A stretch of DNA of 64,000 nt from JADLAT01 sp964348795 (GTDB lineage: Bacteria; Pseudomonadota; Alphaproteobacteria; Micavibrionales; Micavibrionaceae), in assembly GCA_964348795.1 (NCBI GenBank), contig CAYGDY010000008.1, positions 1 through 64,000 on the forward strand, in the 5' to 3' direction. The notes below the pieces were generated by a model. It saw only the letters and a list, made by a program, of their open reading frames with translations. It did no database searches and had not been told where the DNA came from. The position numbers were made by a program, and so were the translations under genes. Position 1 is the stretch's first letter, and every line of letters starts with the position of its first letter. Shown here piece after piece: positions 25,201-33,330 of this stretch.

Positions 25201-26617
25201 TAATGTGCGTGACACTGCTGTCCCCGTCGAAGTCCGATACGGCAACCCCGAATGTCAGGTCAATTGTGTTGTGTTCCGGCTCGTGATCCAGACCTTTGAG
25301 CTGGGTGTAGGTGTAAGCGCCGGTCGCAGGATCAATCACAAGCGTGAAGATTTTTTCGCCCCCTGCAAGTTGGCCTTCATAGCCTGTGGTTGTAGCAACG
25401 ATGGTGACAGGATGACCGCCTGATTGCAGAAGCGCAACGCCTGATACGGTATGTGTTCCATCAGGGCTGACCTGCCCTGCGCCGTCATTGCCAAAATCCA
25501 CAACCAACTGTCCATTGGCCACAAGGGCACTTGTTTCAAGTGCTTGTTCATCCAGCGTTTTTTCATCGGGAGCCGTCAAGAGGGGGGCATCGTCAGCAAC
25601 ATGGATCGTAAGGGTGCTGGGCGCGGTGTCTCCATCGGAATCCGTAGCGACAATGCCAAAGACCAGCGAAATAACATCATCGGGGTTGGTGCTGTCCTGA
25701 TGATCCAGTGCCTTGAACTGGGTAAAGGTGTATTCGCCCGTCAGGGCCTGATCGAGTACGAGTTCAAACACCTTGACAGTGCCTGCAAAGCCCGTGTACC
25801 CGTCCAGACCATTGGCTATAACCTCGACAGGGATTCCGCCGGAAGACAACACGTTGTTCAACAGGGAACCTGTCGCCGAAAAGGAATTATTGGCGGTAAT
25901 CGTGCCTGGCCCGTCCGTGCCGAACGCAAAAGGGATACTGCCGGAAAGAGTCAAAGGCCCCAGATCCGTTTCATCCAGAAACAGGTCCGTGACATCGATT
26001 TCCGGAAAGGAATCTGTCGGAGCCAGTGCGCCTTGTGGAAGCAAGCGGATGTCTTCCGTGGGCTGGTCCACGCCATAAACAAGGGCGGTGGGATCAATCG
26101 GTCCCACGGCATCCAAAGGACCGACAGAGGCTTCCTCCGGATCGGAAAAAGTAAAGCCAGAATTTTGTGGGCCGCCGGCCTGCGCGCCACCTTCTTCACC
26201 CGCCGCAGGCTCGACCTGCGCGAGGGCTTCAGCCATCTTGATTTCTTCAGGCGTCAGCGGTTTATCCTGATCGGCGGTTTCTGTACCTTGTTTGTCGCCC
26301 TTTTCAGCGTGCTCGGCTTGTTGTCCCTTCTCGGTCTTGGAAGGGTCGTGTGCGGGATCATGGGGCTTTCCAGTATGATCCGCTTGTGTGTCGGTCGCTT
26401 CTGTTTTTTCGGTTTTCTTGTCTTGTTCAGCGGCTTTTTCCTGCTCTGCCTTCAAAAGATGGATGACTTCGGCAACAGGTTTTTGACCGACCTCTTCGGG
26501 GTGGGCAGGTTTAAGGGGCGCGGGATCGGGCTTGGCAAGCGTCTCGGAGGTTTTTGCGGCCTGTGGTTCAGCCTGCAGAGCTTTGACATGTGGTGTTGAA
26601 TTTTTTTGGTCAGCCAT
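22220..26617 (-). CDS. Large type I secreted RTX protein with T1SS-143/VCBS repeats and vWA domain
   Basis: The product is 1465 residues starting at ATG 26617 (GGAG 8 nt upstream). The N-terminal ~170 residues are charged and disordered (Glu/Lys/Gln-rich). Four T1SS-143 (DUF5801) repeats of about 130 residues follow, marked by DE(T/S/Q)...LDH...NPDD(A/V)I and D(S/A)DGD, with VCBS/cadherin-like units after repeats 3 and 4. A von Willebrand A domain (about 1035-1260) has an intact MIDAS (DNSGSMG). Three or four RTX nonapeptides (GGxGNDxIxGG, about 1332-1376) bind calcium, and the C-terminus is a type I secretion signal region. Such proteins are LapA/MRP-like adhesins or surface proteins. No ABC/MFP/OMP exporter genes are in the window. 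Confidence 0.88.
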   Translation of the reverse strand: MADQKNSTPHVKALQAEPQAAKTSETLAKPDPAPLKPAHPEEVGQKPVAEVIHLLKAEQEKAAEQDKKTEKTEATDTQADHTGKPHDPAHDPSKTEKGQQAEHAEKGDKQGTETADQDKPLTPEEIKMAEALAQVEPAAGEEGGAQAGGPQNSGFTFSDPEEASVGPLDAVGPIDPTALVYGVDQPTEDIRLLPQGALAPTDSFPEIDVTDLFLDETDLGPLTLSGSIPFAFGTDGPGTITANNSFSATGSLLNNVLSSGGIPVEVIANGLDGYTGFAGTVKVFELVLDQALTGEYTFTQFKALDHQDSTNPDDVISLVFGIVATDSDGDTAPSTLTIHVADDAPLLTAPDEKTLDEQALETSALVANGQLVVDFGNDGAGQVSPDGTHTVSGVALLQSGGHPVTIVATTTGYEGQLAGGEKIFTLVIDPATGAYTYTQLKGLDHEPEHNTIDLTFGVAVSDFDGDSSVTHITIHLTDSLPTFPAVPELGKGLEIVDETLLPNGSQANGVLGVQFGGDAPGSILPNGQTTTSIPLFSHGLPVVITQTAGEYIGTTGDGTVTVFTLTIDPVTGDYTFKQFLPLDHADATNPDDAITLGFGVIATDADGDMATGTIQVTVRDDGPCAVNDTATVAVDTTSVSGNVLGNDAPGADLPGLVSKVVFAGVHYPVIAGTPTIITGLHGTLTLHADGSFTYVSAGNNAAPVQERFTYTLKDFDGDTDVAVLTIHVNDLDDTPVIATTAPIVVDESDLAPTDSAHGTLGVDFGADTPGTLSVADPSTVTFSGAKNGTLTSHGVPVVVTTQGNAYIGQAGGVEIFRLTLNPATGAYDFVLKGVLDHADATNPDDAITLGFGVIATDADGDMATGTIQVTVRDDGPCAVNDTATVAVDTTSVSGNVLGNDAPGADLPGLVSKVVFAGVHYPVIAGTPTIITGLHGTLTLHADGSFTYVSAGNNAAPVQERFTYTLKDFDGDTDVAVLTVKTLPTPPALIVGDNVNDIPGQTVTWVVGGGKGAILGHAGPDILVGDTGGSTVENQKQDYNMLFIIDNSGSMGSHEVPTSRISLLVDALKNLVSDFGTYQSGDIKVHFTPFGTTAQEGATFLVTNPAQLAQAITWLENLDTGGFTNYESALQAGIGWLQSGDAISGAVTTTYFLSDGEPNRYVTNSNPATIGSVDAIMKEINGVTDGTNEIGVINALSDQVIGVGINIGAHISRIDVIDSDGHALNINDANDLTAVLAETNPLYKLTAVGGDSLNGGASSDIIFGDSLNTDSLAQAQGLDGTAIGSGWAVFTRLENGEGLDTAWNRSTTMEYIKTHVLELSVESVNAQSEGRLGGNDTIQGGEGNDLIFGQEGNDHIAGGLGNDIIDGGTGNDVILFQTMADGVDTIRDFNVAEGDVLDVSALLQGYDALQDSIDDFVFSIEIGGNTLVSVDVDGQSGPASAVQIAILESVTGLNIEDITNNGQATA
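23684..24116. repeat. 433-bp direct repeat, copy A (inside RTX gene)
   Basis: Encodes the end of one T1SS-143 repeat plus a whole VCBS-like unit. By eye it is identical base for base to copy B, 759 bp (253 codons) away. Identity at synonymous sites points to recent duplication or gene conversion. Confidence 0.85.
24443..24875. repeat. 433-bp direct repeat, copy B (inside RTX gene)
   Basis: Second copy of the intragenic repeat, in frame with copy A (offset 759 bp). Recombination between the copies would remove or add exactly 253 residues, one T1SS-143 plus one VCBS unit, without a frameshift. Confidence 0.85.
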
Positions 26618-26898
26618 TACCGTTCTCCATATAAAAACACGCGCAACCAGTTCATTTGAAATGTCCCCCGGCCACCGATCAGTGAATTGGGAAGGATCAT
26701 AGAGAATCATAAAACAAAAGTCAATCGTTATGTTAACATTATGAAGAAGATCTCTTTCACGACGCGACGAAGATCCCCTTGAAATGTGTTTTGCATTATA
26801 GAATAACTTGAAAAGCTTAAGGTTTTATAAAATTTTCTCTGTCAAATGAGGGCAGAAGCAGGGTATACAAAACAAAACATAAAAGGATTTTGGGAAAG

Positions 26899-28671
26899 AT
26901 GCATTCTCTTTTAGATACACTGTCTGGGATTGTTGGGCAGGCTTTTCGTGCACAGGACCTGCCCGAAGATTTGGGCCTTGTTAAGGTGTCTGACCGTCCG
27001 GATTTGGCGCAGTTCCAGTGTAACGGGGCAATGGCAGGGGGCAAACAGCTTCAAAAAGCCCCGCGGGATGTGGCGCTTCGCATTGTGGCATTTTTGGAAA
27101 CGCTCTCCGATTCTCCCTTTGCCAAAATCGAAATTGCGGGGCCCGGCTTTATCAACCTGACCCTCACACCGGAATTTTTGAGTCGGAATCTGGAGGATAT
27201 TTTTTTACGGGAGACCCTGACAGGCGGGCTGATTTCGCAAAATAACGAAACCGTTGTGCTGGATTATGGCGGCCCCAACATTGCCAAGGCCATGCATGTT
27301 GGGCATTTACGCTCGGCTGTCATTGGGGATTCCCTCCGGCGTTTGCTTTCAAGCGCGGGGTACCGGACTGTGGGCGATGTGCATATGGGGGACTGGGGGA
27401 CCCATATGGGCATGCTGATCGGCGATTATGTGGACCGGCAGGAAGAAGACGTTGTCCGGTCTGCGGATCTGTCTGTTCCAGGCGATATCACGCGCCTGAT
27501 GGAGGATATGGCAGTCCGGTACCCGAAAGCCTCGATGGCCGCGAAAAACGATCCCGCCTGTATGAAACGGGCACAGGATGTCACAGTGTGCCTGCAGGAA
27601 AAACAAAACCCGTATTACGAATTGTGGCAAATGATTCGCGCGGTTTCCATTATCGGGCTGAAAAAAAATTACGAGGCGCTCGGGATAACCTTTGACCTGT
27701 GGGAGGGCGAATCCAGTGTCCATGACTGCATAGCCCCGATGGTCGCCCGCCTTGAACAGCAAGGACACGCCGTCAAGGATCAAGGCGCTGTGATTGTGCC
27801 TGTGGCGCAGGAGGGGGATAAAAAAGAAATCCCGCCCCTGATCCTGTACAAAAGCGATGGGGCCGTCATGTACGGCACAACAGACTTGGCCACTATTGGT
27901 CAACGCATTGAATTATATCACCCTTCAAAGATCATATATGTGGTGGACCAGCGCCAGAGCCTGCATTTTGAACAGGTATTTCGGGCGGCACGGCAGGGCG
28001 GAATGGCCCCTGCCGCGCTGGAGCTGACCCATGCCGGTTTCGGGACCGTAAATGGGGTGGACGGGAAGCCTTTCAAAACCCGTGATGGGGGTGTGATGCG
28101 GCTGGAGGATCTGCTGGCCATGGGGCTCGAAAAAGCCGTAAAACGGCTCGAAGAGGCAAAGCTTGCGCAAAATCTTTCTCTTGCGGATCGTGCGGATATC
28201 GCCCACAGGATTGCGATTTCTGCGATCAAATTTGCCGATCTACAAAACAACCGGTCCTCTGACTATGTTTTTGATCTCGATCGTATGACGAATTTTGAGG
28301 GAAAAACGGGGCCCTACTTGTTGTATCAGGCTGTCCGGATTACGTCCCTCCTGCAAAAAGCGCAGGCCGCGCATGGGGCATACTGTGAAAGGCCCTTCGT
28401 CCTCACGGCAGAAGACACGCCTCTGGCGCTGTTGCTTGCGGAATTTCCCGAGCACTACAGGCTTGCAATCGAACACTATACGCCGCATGTGCTGTGTGAT
28501 TATGTGTTCAAACTGGCCCAGACATTCAGTTCCTTTTACGGGACCTGTCATATTCTTTCCGAATCGCGGGCGGATCTCCGGCACAGTCGTTTGAAACTAT
28601 GCCATCTGGTGCACCGGCATATGGTTCTGATTCTGGATCTTCTGGGGATTGCCGTACCGGCGCGGATGTAA
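26899..28671 (+). CDS. argS: Arginyl-tRNA synthetase
   Basis: The product is 590 residues from ATG 26899 (an in-frame TTG at 26890 is less likely). It charges tRNA-Arg. The N-terminal additional domain (about 1-110) recognises the tRNA D-loop. The class I HIGH motif reads HVGH at 133-136 within GGPNIAKAMHVGHLRSA, a classic ArgRS signature. KMSKS is replaced by a degenerate site (GKPFKTRDGG), as in many ArgRS. The C-terminal DALR anticodon-binding domain ends the protein. It lies divergent from the RTX gene across 281 bp and is followed by a Fic-fold gene. Confidence 0.95.
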   Translation: MHSLLDTLSGIVGQAFRAQDLPEDLGLVKVSDRPDLAQFQCNGAMAGGKQLQKAPRDVALRIVAFLETLSDSPFAKIEIAGPGFINLTLTPEFLSRNLEDIFLRETLTGGLISQNNETVVLDYGGPNIAKAMHVGHLRSAVIGDSLRRLLSSAGYRTVGDVHMGDWGTHMGMLIGDYVDRQEEDVVRSADLSVPGDITRLMEDMAVRYPKASMAAKNDPACMKRAQDVTVCLQEKQNPYYELWQMIRAVSIIGLKKNYEALGITFDLWEGESSVHDCIAPMVARLEQQGHAVKDQGAVIVPVAQEGDKKEIPPLILYKSDGAVMYGTTDLATIGQRIELYHPSKIIYVVDQRQSLHFEQVFRAARQGGMAPAALELTHAGFGTVNGVDGKPFKTRDGGVMRLEDLLAMGLEKAVKRLEEAKLAQNLSLADRADIAHRIAISAIKFADLQNNRSSDYVFDLDRMTNFEGKTGPYLLYQAVRITSLLQKAQAAHGAYCERPFVLTAEDTPLALLLAEFPEHYRLAIEHYTPHVLCDYVFKLAQTFSSFYGTCHILSESRADLRHSRLKLCHLVHRHMVLILDLLGIAVPARM

Positions 28672-28714
28672 GGACGCCTTGACAGGCGGGTTATATTTGG
28701 TTATATTTGGCCAA

Positions 28715-29614
28715 ATGATTGGAATGCATACTTTAAAAATTACCCCGTCTCTCCTGAAGCAACTGTGTGATCTTGATCAGTTCAAGGGGCTCTGGCAAGG
28801 GCTGGAGCGGCACACGACCGGCCTGCATCTTCTGGCGGATGTCGCCGATTACGGGACAGGGTTTGAACAGCTTCTGGCACCCTTGCAGGGATCCCCTATT
28901 ACGGGAGCCCAGCTCTGTACGCTTCATGCCCATCTTGGAAAATTATCTCCCCCCAGTGCTTATAAAACCCGTTCGTCTCCCTTGACCATCATGAAGGGCA
29001 ATGAAGCCGTTGGGACTCTTGAAACCGCATTGCCCGAAGACGTACAGGGATTGATGGAGAAACTTTTGATATGGCTGGAGAGCGCCCTGCAGGAAGAGGA
29101 GTGGCATCCGCTCCTGGTGCTGGCTGTTTTTTCTGCCGTCTTTCTGCAGATTGCACCCTTTGAAACCGGCAATATCAAACTCCTTCACTTTTTGATCCTT
29201 CTGGTGCTGTTGAAAAAAGGGTACACGTACGCGCCGTACGTCCCTTTGGCGCCCCTCTTTCAGGCACAGGCCCACGCATTCTGGACGGCTTTGCACGAAA
29301 ACCAGAGGTCCTTGGAGACGGGTTCTCCCGCATGGGAGCACTGGACCGGCTTTTTTCTGGGGCTCTTGCAGGTCCAGAAAAACAGCCTGCTTCAAAAATT
29401 GTACGGTCAGGAAACCGCTCTCCAGAACCTGCCCGCCTTGTCTGCCAAAATCATGGGGCTTTTCAAACAGCACCAGCGCCTTCAGATGAAACAAATTGTG
29501 TCCCTGACGAATGGACGGCGGGCCACACTGAAACTGCGTCTTGCCGAACTCGTCGATGCAGGATATCTGAGACGCTACGGGCAGGCACGGGCCACATGGT
29601 ATAGCCTTGTTTAA
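28715..29614 (+). CDS. Fic-fold protein with degenerate catalytic motif (pseudoenzyme)
   Basis: About 299 residues. The overall plan matches Fic/HTH proteins: a Fic_N-like segment with GLHLLADVADYGTGFEQLL, then helices leading to VFLQIAPFETGNIKLLHFLILLVLLKKGY. There the expected HPFxDGNGRxxR is replaced by APFETGNIKLLH (residues 147-158), losing the catalytic His, the GNGR anion-binding loop and the final Arg. A C-terminal winged helix follows (QMKQIVSLTNGRRATLKLRLAELVDAGYLRRYG). It should not transfer AMP and may act as a DNA-binding regulator or scaffold. The start is unclear (ATG at 28715 or 28724; no good ribosome binding site). It lies 43 bp after argS, likely co-transcribed. Confidence 0.7.
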   Translation: MIGMHTLKITPSLLKQLCDLDQFKGLWQGLERHTTGLHLLADVADYGTGFEQLLAPLQGSPITGAQLCTLHAHLGKLSPPSAYKTRSSPLTIMKGNEAVGTLETALPEDVQGLMEKLLIWLESALQEEEWHPLLVLAVFSAVFLQIAPFETGNIKLLHFLILLVLLKKGYTYAPYVPLAPLFQAQAHAFWTALHENQRSLETGSPAWEHWTGFFLGLLQVQKNSLLQKLYGQETALQNLPALSAKIMGLFKQHQRLQMKQIVSLTNGRRATLKLRLAELVDAGYLRRYGQARATWYSLV

Positions 29615-29673
29615 GGCTTTACCGTTACACCTGCATGGCGTTGCGGTGAAAGCGCCCGCCGCTTCCCCGAATT

Positions 29674-30684
29674 TCAAACCTGATTCATGTGATAGGTTTT
29701 CTGCCCTGTGGACTCCGCGCCATGCCAGAGAAGAACAAGGACACTCCAGCCGCTGATCCAAAAAGGGGTCAGGGCGGGCGTATGGGCGATCAAGGCATCC
29801 ATACCTGCGAACAGGCCAAGCAGGAGCAGACCTGAAAGGGCAAACAGCCCCTTGGGGTCTTTCCGGAAGACCTTTTTCAGGAAGACCAGCCCGATAAAGC
29901 CACAGAACATGTAGAACAAGACCACACCGCCCATCCCCATCTCGGTTATTCTGTTATAAAGAGAAGAGGTGTCCGCAGGCGGGATCAAACCCAGCTGTTT
30001 CATAAGCGGCGCGGCGCCCCATCCATAGCCCATCCAGTGGTTTTCCACCGGCACGAAAAAAGTTGCAAAACGGGCATTGGGGAACAGGCGCATGGCATCC
30101 AGGGCCAGCAGGCCCGCCAGCGCCCCCCGAAAGCGCGCGGGAGAGGGCGTAGTATAGGCGTAAACCCTGCAAAGCCACAGTACAATCCCGAGCGTCAGCA
30201 AAAACCCGATATCCGGCAGTCCTTGTTCCCATATTTCAAAGTGATGGAGAGAAACAGGGGGGGCGCCTGATTCCAGAAACAGGCTGATTCGTTCCTGAAA
30301 GACCAGAAATTCGGAAGGCAAATGGGGTATGAAGAGCGTCAAAACTCCCCAGAATATATAAAGCAGGCCCAGCAGGGCCCACAAAAGCGCTACAAAATCC
30401 CCCGCCCGCATCGCGGTAAAGCCATATTCCAGACGGGCGCGGTGTGTCATGCTGTTCAGGATCACCCACGGAAGCCTTGTGCGTCTTTGCGGCGGATCCA
30501 TATGTTCCAAAAGCACAGGTGTTTCCAAAATCCAAAGGAGTTTGACGAACGCGAAACAGGACCAGAACACGCTGTACAGTCCGAAGCACAGGGGTGATTC
30601 CGGCCAGAACAGCAAGGCCATATGGCTGAGGAGAAAGGCTCCGAGGAAGAGATGAAAATCCCAGACGCGATCAGAATCTGTCAT
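29674..30684 (-). CDS. Unknown multi-pass membrane protein in exopolysaccharide locus
   Basis: The product is 336 residues with roughly eight hydrophobic helices (for example FLGAFLLSHMALLFW, VALLWALLGLLYIFWGVLTLF, GVVLFYMFCGFIGLVFLKKVF, GLLLLGLFAGMDALIA). AGGA lies 9 nt upstream of the ATG. It is the last gene of a leftward cluster with wza-like, wzc-like and a small membrane gene. Topology recalls O-antigen ligase/polymerase (Wzy/WaaL) proteins, including a loop near residues 195-245 (ENHWMGYGWGAAPLMKQLG). I cannot identify a diagnostic motif, so that role is only suggested by context. Confidence 0.65.
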   Translation of the reverse strand: MTDSDRVWDFHLFLGAFLLSHMALLFWPESPLCFGLYSVFWSCFAFVKLLWILETPVLLEHMDPPQRRTRLPWVILNSMTHRARLEYGFTAMRAGDFVALLWALLGLLYIFWGVLTLFIPHLPSEFLVFQERISLFLESGAPPVSLHHFEIWEQGLPDIGFLLTLGIVLWLCRVYAYTTPSPARFRGALAGLLALDAMRLFPNARFATFFVPVENHWMGYGWGAAPLMKQLGLIPPADTSSLYNRITEMGMGGVVLFYMFCGFIGLVFLKKVFRKDPKGLFALSGLLLLGLFAGMDALIAHTPALTPFWISGWSVLVLLWHGAESTGQKTYHMNQV

Positions 30685-30699
30685 ATAAACTGTCCTGAT

Positions 30700-31062
30700 C
30701 TATCGCGGGGGGATTGGCAGGGTTGAAGACAAGACAGCAACTTCCCGTGCCTGCGCAGGCGGGGCATACTGTTGATAAAAGGCGTTGGCAAAATGCCACA
30801 ACACGGGGTCCAGCGGCTTGTAGGACAGGGCGCGGCGCAGATGTTCTTCTGTCATCCGGAGATGGTGTTGTCTGGCGGCGGTATGGCGCGGGGCGTGCTC
30901 TGCTTTTTCGAGGGCCTGTTGCGCCACGACAAAATGCCACTGGGCGCTGTAATCTGCTTTTTGCGTGAAAATAAAACCAAGCTGAAGCAGGATTGTTGTT
31001 CCGGCAAGGACGAGAAGAAGTCCGAGAAAAAAAATCCTGCCGGAGAATGTATAATAACGCAT
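30700..31062 (-). CDS. Small single-pass membrane protein with TPR-like tail
   Basis: The product is 120 residues. One N-terminal membrane segment (about 9-31, IFFLGLLLVLAGTTILLQLGFIF) is followed by an extracytoplasmic helical domain whose AHWHF/AEEHLRRALSYKPLDPVLW-like pattern resembles a tetratricopeptide pair. The start at ATG 31062 lies downstream of the Wzc-like stop (31081) on the same strand, so transcription is shared. Its gap to the 29674-30684 gene is 15 bp. A helper of polysaccharide assembly is likely from context only. Confidence 0.6.
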   Translation of the reverse strand: MRYYTFSGRIFFLGLLLVLAGTTILLQLGFIFTQKADYSAQWHFVVAQQALEKAEHAPRHTAARQHHLRMTEEHLRRALSYKPLDPVLWHFANAFYQQYAPPAQAREVAVLSSTLPIPPR

Positions 31063-31080
31063 CAAAACCCGATCATGCCC

Positions 31081-33330
31081 TTATTCAGTGTAGTATTCCT
31101 TGTATCGCCCGTAATAATAGGCGGTATCTCCGTAACCATAGCGGACATGGCGCTTGACATCAACATTGGTCAGGGTAAAGGCCAGAGCATTGAACTGCAT
31201 ATCCGTAAATTGCTTGACTCCGCTCATGACGACTTCCCGCGGGGTTTTGTCCCATGACACCACATAGATCAGCTGATCGGACATTTTGGCCAGAATACGG
31301 GCATCCGAGACCGCCAGACAGGCCGGCGTATCGAGTATGACAAGGTCATACACCTGCTTGAGAGAGGCCACAAGCCGGTGCATTTTTTCCGAAGAGACCA
31401 GATCCAGCGCACTGTTGGGGACAGAGCGTCCGTAAATGATATGCACCCCTGAAACATCGGTTGTCTGGATGACCTCGCTGAGGTCTTTTTGTCCAGTCAG
31501 ATACTCAACAAGGGTGGCGTTTTGGGTTTCTCCGATAGCACGGTGGACGTTGGGGCGACGGAGATCGGCATCAATAATAATGACCTTCTCGCCGGATTTG
31601 GCGGCCAGACGGCCAAGCCAGACAGATAACGTGGTCTTGCCTTCGCCCGGGAAGGAGGAGGTAATCGTCACACACCGTGGTTTCATATCGGGATTTGGAG
31701 CCCTCAGGTTCAAAACCATGCGCAGGGTCCGGACGGCTTCGGCCACCACGGAAGAAGGCTTGGACAGGATATATTGCGTCAGCTCTGTCTGAGACATATT
31801 TTCCAGTTTGGGAATAAGGGCATAACAAGGATATCCGAGCAGGGTTTCAAGCTGGCCGGCGCTTCGGAATGTATTGTCCATTTTTTCAATCAGCAAGGCG
31901 AGCGCGAGTCCCAGAAACAACGAAATCGCCCCGCTGAGGCTGAGTAAAAGCATTTTATTCGGATATGTGGGCGTGCGAGGCGGGACGGCATACGAGATCA
32001 CACGGGCTTCGGGAGACTGGAGTTTTTCCTGATCATCGGACTTTTTATAGGTATTCAAAAACGTATCGTAGACCAGCCGTGTTGCCTGCGCCTGCCGCTC
32101 CAGTTCCCGCAATTCTATGGTGACGGTGTTGTCTTCGTGCTGTTGTCCGGCATATTCCGAAAGGCCTTCTTCCAGTGCCTTGACACGGGCCTTGGCAAAG
32201 GTCACCTCGTTTTCCACGCTTTTTGCAATCTTGAGCACTTCATCGTGGATCTGTGTTTTCAGCTCGCCCAATTCGGATTTCACTTTCTGGATATCGGGAT
32301 GCTTGTACCCGTACCGCAAGGACAGTTCGGACAAACGGCTTTCCAGCTCGGCTTGTTTGTTTTTCAGGGTCTGGATCAGGCCGGAATTGACAATCTCCGT
32401 GGTGGTTTCCATTTGGCCCGTATTGTTGGACATATCGTCCAGTTCCTTCAGGCGGGCTTCGGCTTCGGCCTGTTTAGACTTGGCAATCACCAGTTCGGAA
32501 TTCAGGGCCGAGAGCTGTTCCGCAGAGACGGCAACATTCCGGACCCCTTCGGTCAGGTTGTACTGGGCCTTGTATTGCGCAACAGCGGACTCGGCGCTTT
32601 GGACCTGTTTTCGCAGATCGTGGAGCCTTTGATCCAGCCATTTTGTGACTTTCTGAGTGGCCTGAAATTTGTTTTCCAGCCGTTGCTCCAGATACAGGTC
32701 CACAATCGTATTGGCAATCAGCGCGGCCTTGTTGGGGTCTGTTGCGGTATATTCGATCTGGATGGCCATGGACCCTGGCACAGACCGGACATTCAAATTG
32801 ACAAGAAAATTCGTTACCACATCGCTGACTTCCTTGTCGATCACATCCTCCGGAAATTTATCGAGCTCTGAACCATAGAGTGACAGGGTCTTGAAATTTT
32901 TTGGTGTTTTTTCATTTTTGTTTGTTTTCAATGCGGACCGGAAGCGGGGATTGAATTCCGGATCGGCCATCATGTTCAGGCGCTCGACGATTTTGCGTCC
33001 CATGGTGCGGGATTTCAAAACCTCTATTTCCCCGAGAATGAAAGACGGGTCGATTCGGAAGGAGGTCATAAATGCCTGAAGCTCTTCGATCCCCTTCTGC
33101 GGGCCATTATTTTCTATCAGAACCAGCGCCCGCCCCGTATAGCGCGATTTCATAAAGGTCATGGCAAGGGTTGAGAGGGACAACCCCACCAGCAGACACC
33201 CCAGAATAATCATTTTCCGCCGCCAAAGCATGAGGAATAGGGCACGGACATCGACTTCGGCGTCATCTCTTCCAGCGCCCTGAAAACCAGAGGGCTGGAA
33301 TCTCGCGGGATTTTGCGCTGTGTCGACCAT
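31081..33330 (-). CDS. Wzc-like polysaccharide co-polymerase / BY-kinase
   Basis: The product is 749 residues. An N-terminal Wzz domain has TM1 (about 39-58), a long periplasmic coiled coil (about 210-420) and TM2 (about 450-470, KMLLLLSLSGAISLFLGLALALL). The cytoplasmic tyrosine kinase follows: Walker A SSFPGEGKTT, Walker A' IIIDADLRRP, Walker B LVILDTP. It ends in a Tyr-rich tail (YGYGDTAYYYGRYKEYY) whose autophosphorylation controls oligomerisation. These proteins set chain length and gate export of capsule or exopolysaccharide. The ATG follows directly on the stop of the Wza-like gene. No glycosyltransferases are in the window. Confidence 0.9.
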   Translation of the reverse strand: MVDTAQNPARFQPSGFQGAGRDDAEVDVRALFLMLWRRKMIILGCLLVGLSLSTLAMTFMKSRYTGRALVLIENNGPQKGIEELQAFMTSFRIDPSFILGEIEVLKSRTMGRKIVERLNMMADPEFNPRFRSALKTNKNEKTPKNFKTLSLYGSELDKFPEDVIDKEVSDVVTNFLVNLNVRSVPGSMAIQIEYTATDPNKAALIANTIVDLYLEQRLENKFQATQKVTKWLDQRLHDLRKQVQSAESAVAQYKAQYNLTEGVRNVAVSAEQLSALNSELVIAKSKQAEAEARLKELDDMSNNTGQMETTTEIVNSGLIQTLKNKQAELESRLSELSLRYGYKHPDIQKVKSELGELKTQIHDEVLKIAKSVENEVTFAKARVKALEEGLSEYAGQQHEDNTVTIELRELERQAQATRLVYDTFLNTYKKSDDQEKLQSPEARVISYAVPPRTPTYPNKMLLLSLSGAISLFLGLALALLIEKMDNTFRSAGQLETLLGYPCYALIPKLENMSQTELTQYILSKPSSVVAEAVRTLRMVLNLRAPNPDMKPRCVTITSSFPGEGKTTLSVWLGRLAAKSGEKVIIIDADLRRPNVHRAIGETQNATLVEYLTGQKDLSEVIQTTDVSGVHIIYGRSVPNSALDLVSSEKMHRLVASLKQVYDLVILDTPACLAVSDARILAKMSDQLIYVVSWDKTPREVVMSGVKQFTDMQFNALAFTLTNVDVKRHVRYGYGDTAYYYGRYKEYYTE

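Noticed and set aside
26180..26230. PAAG in the N-terminal region of the RTX protein as a LapG-type cleavage site
   Set aside because: It lies in an Ala/Glu/Gly-rich linker where the tetrapeptide can occur by chance, and the LapA retention domain that should precede it is absent.
22220..26617. Repeats in the RTX gene as a CRISPR array
   Set aside because: Repeat units are hundreds of bases long, in frame and coding; no short regular repeat-spacer pattern exists anywhere in the window.
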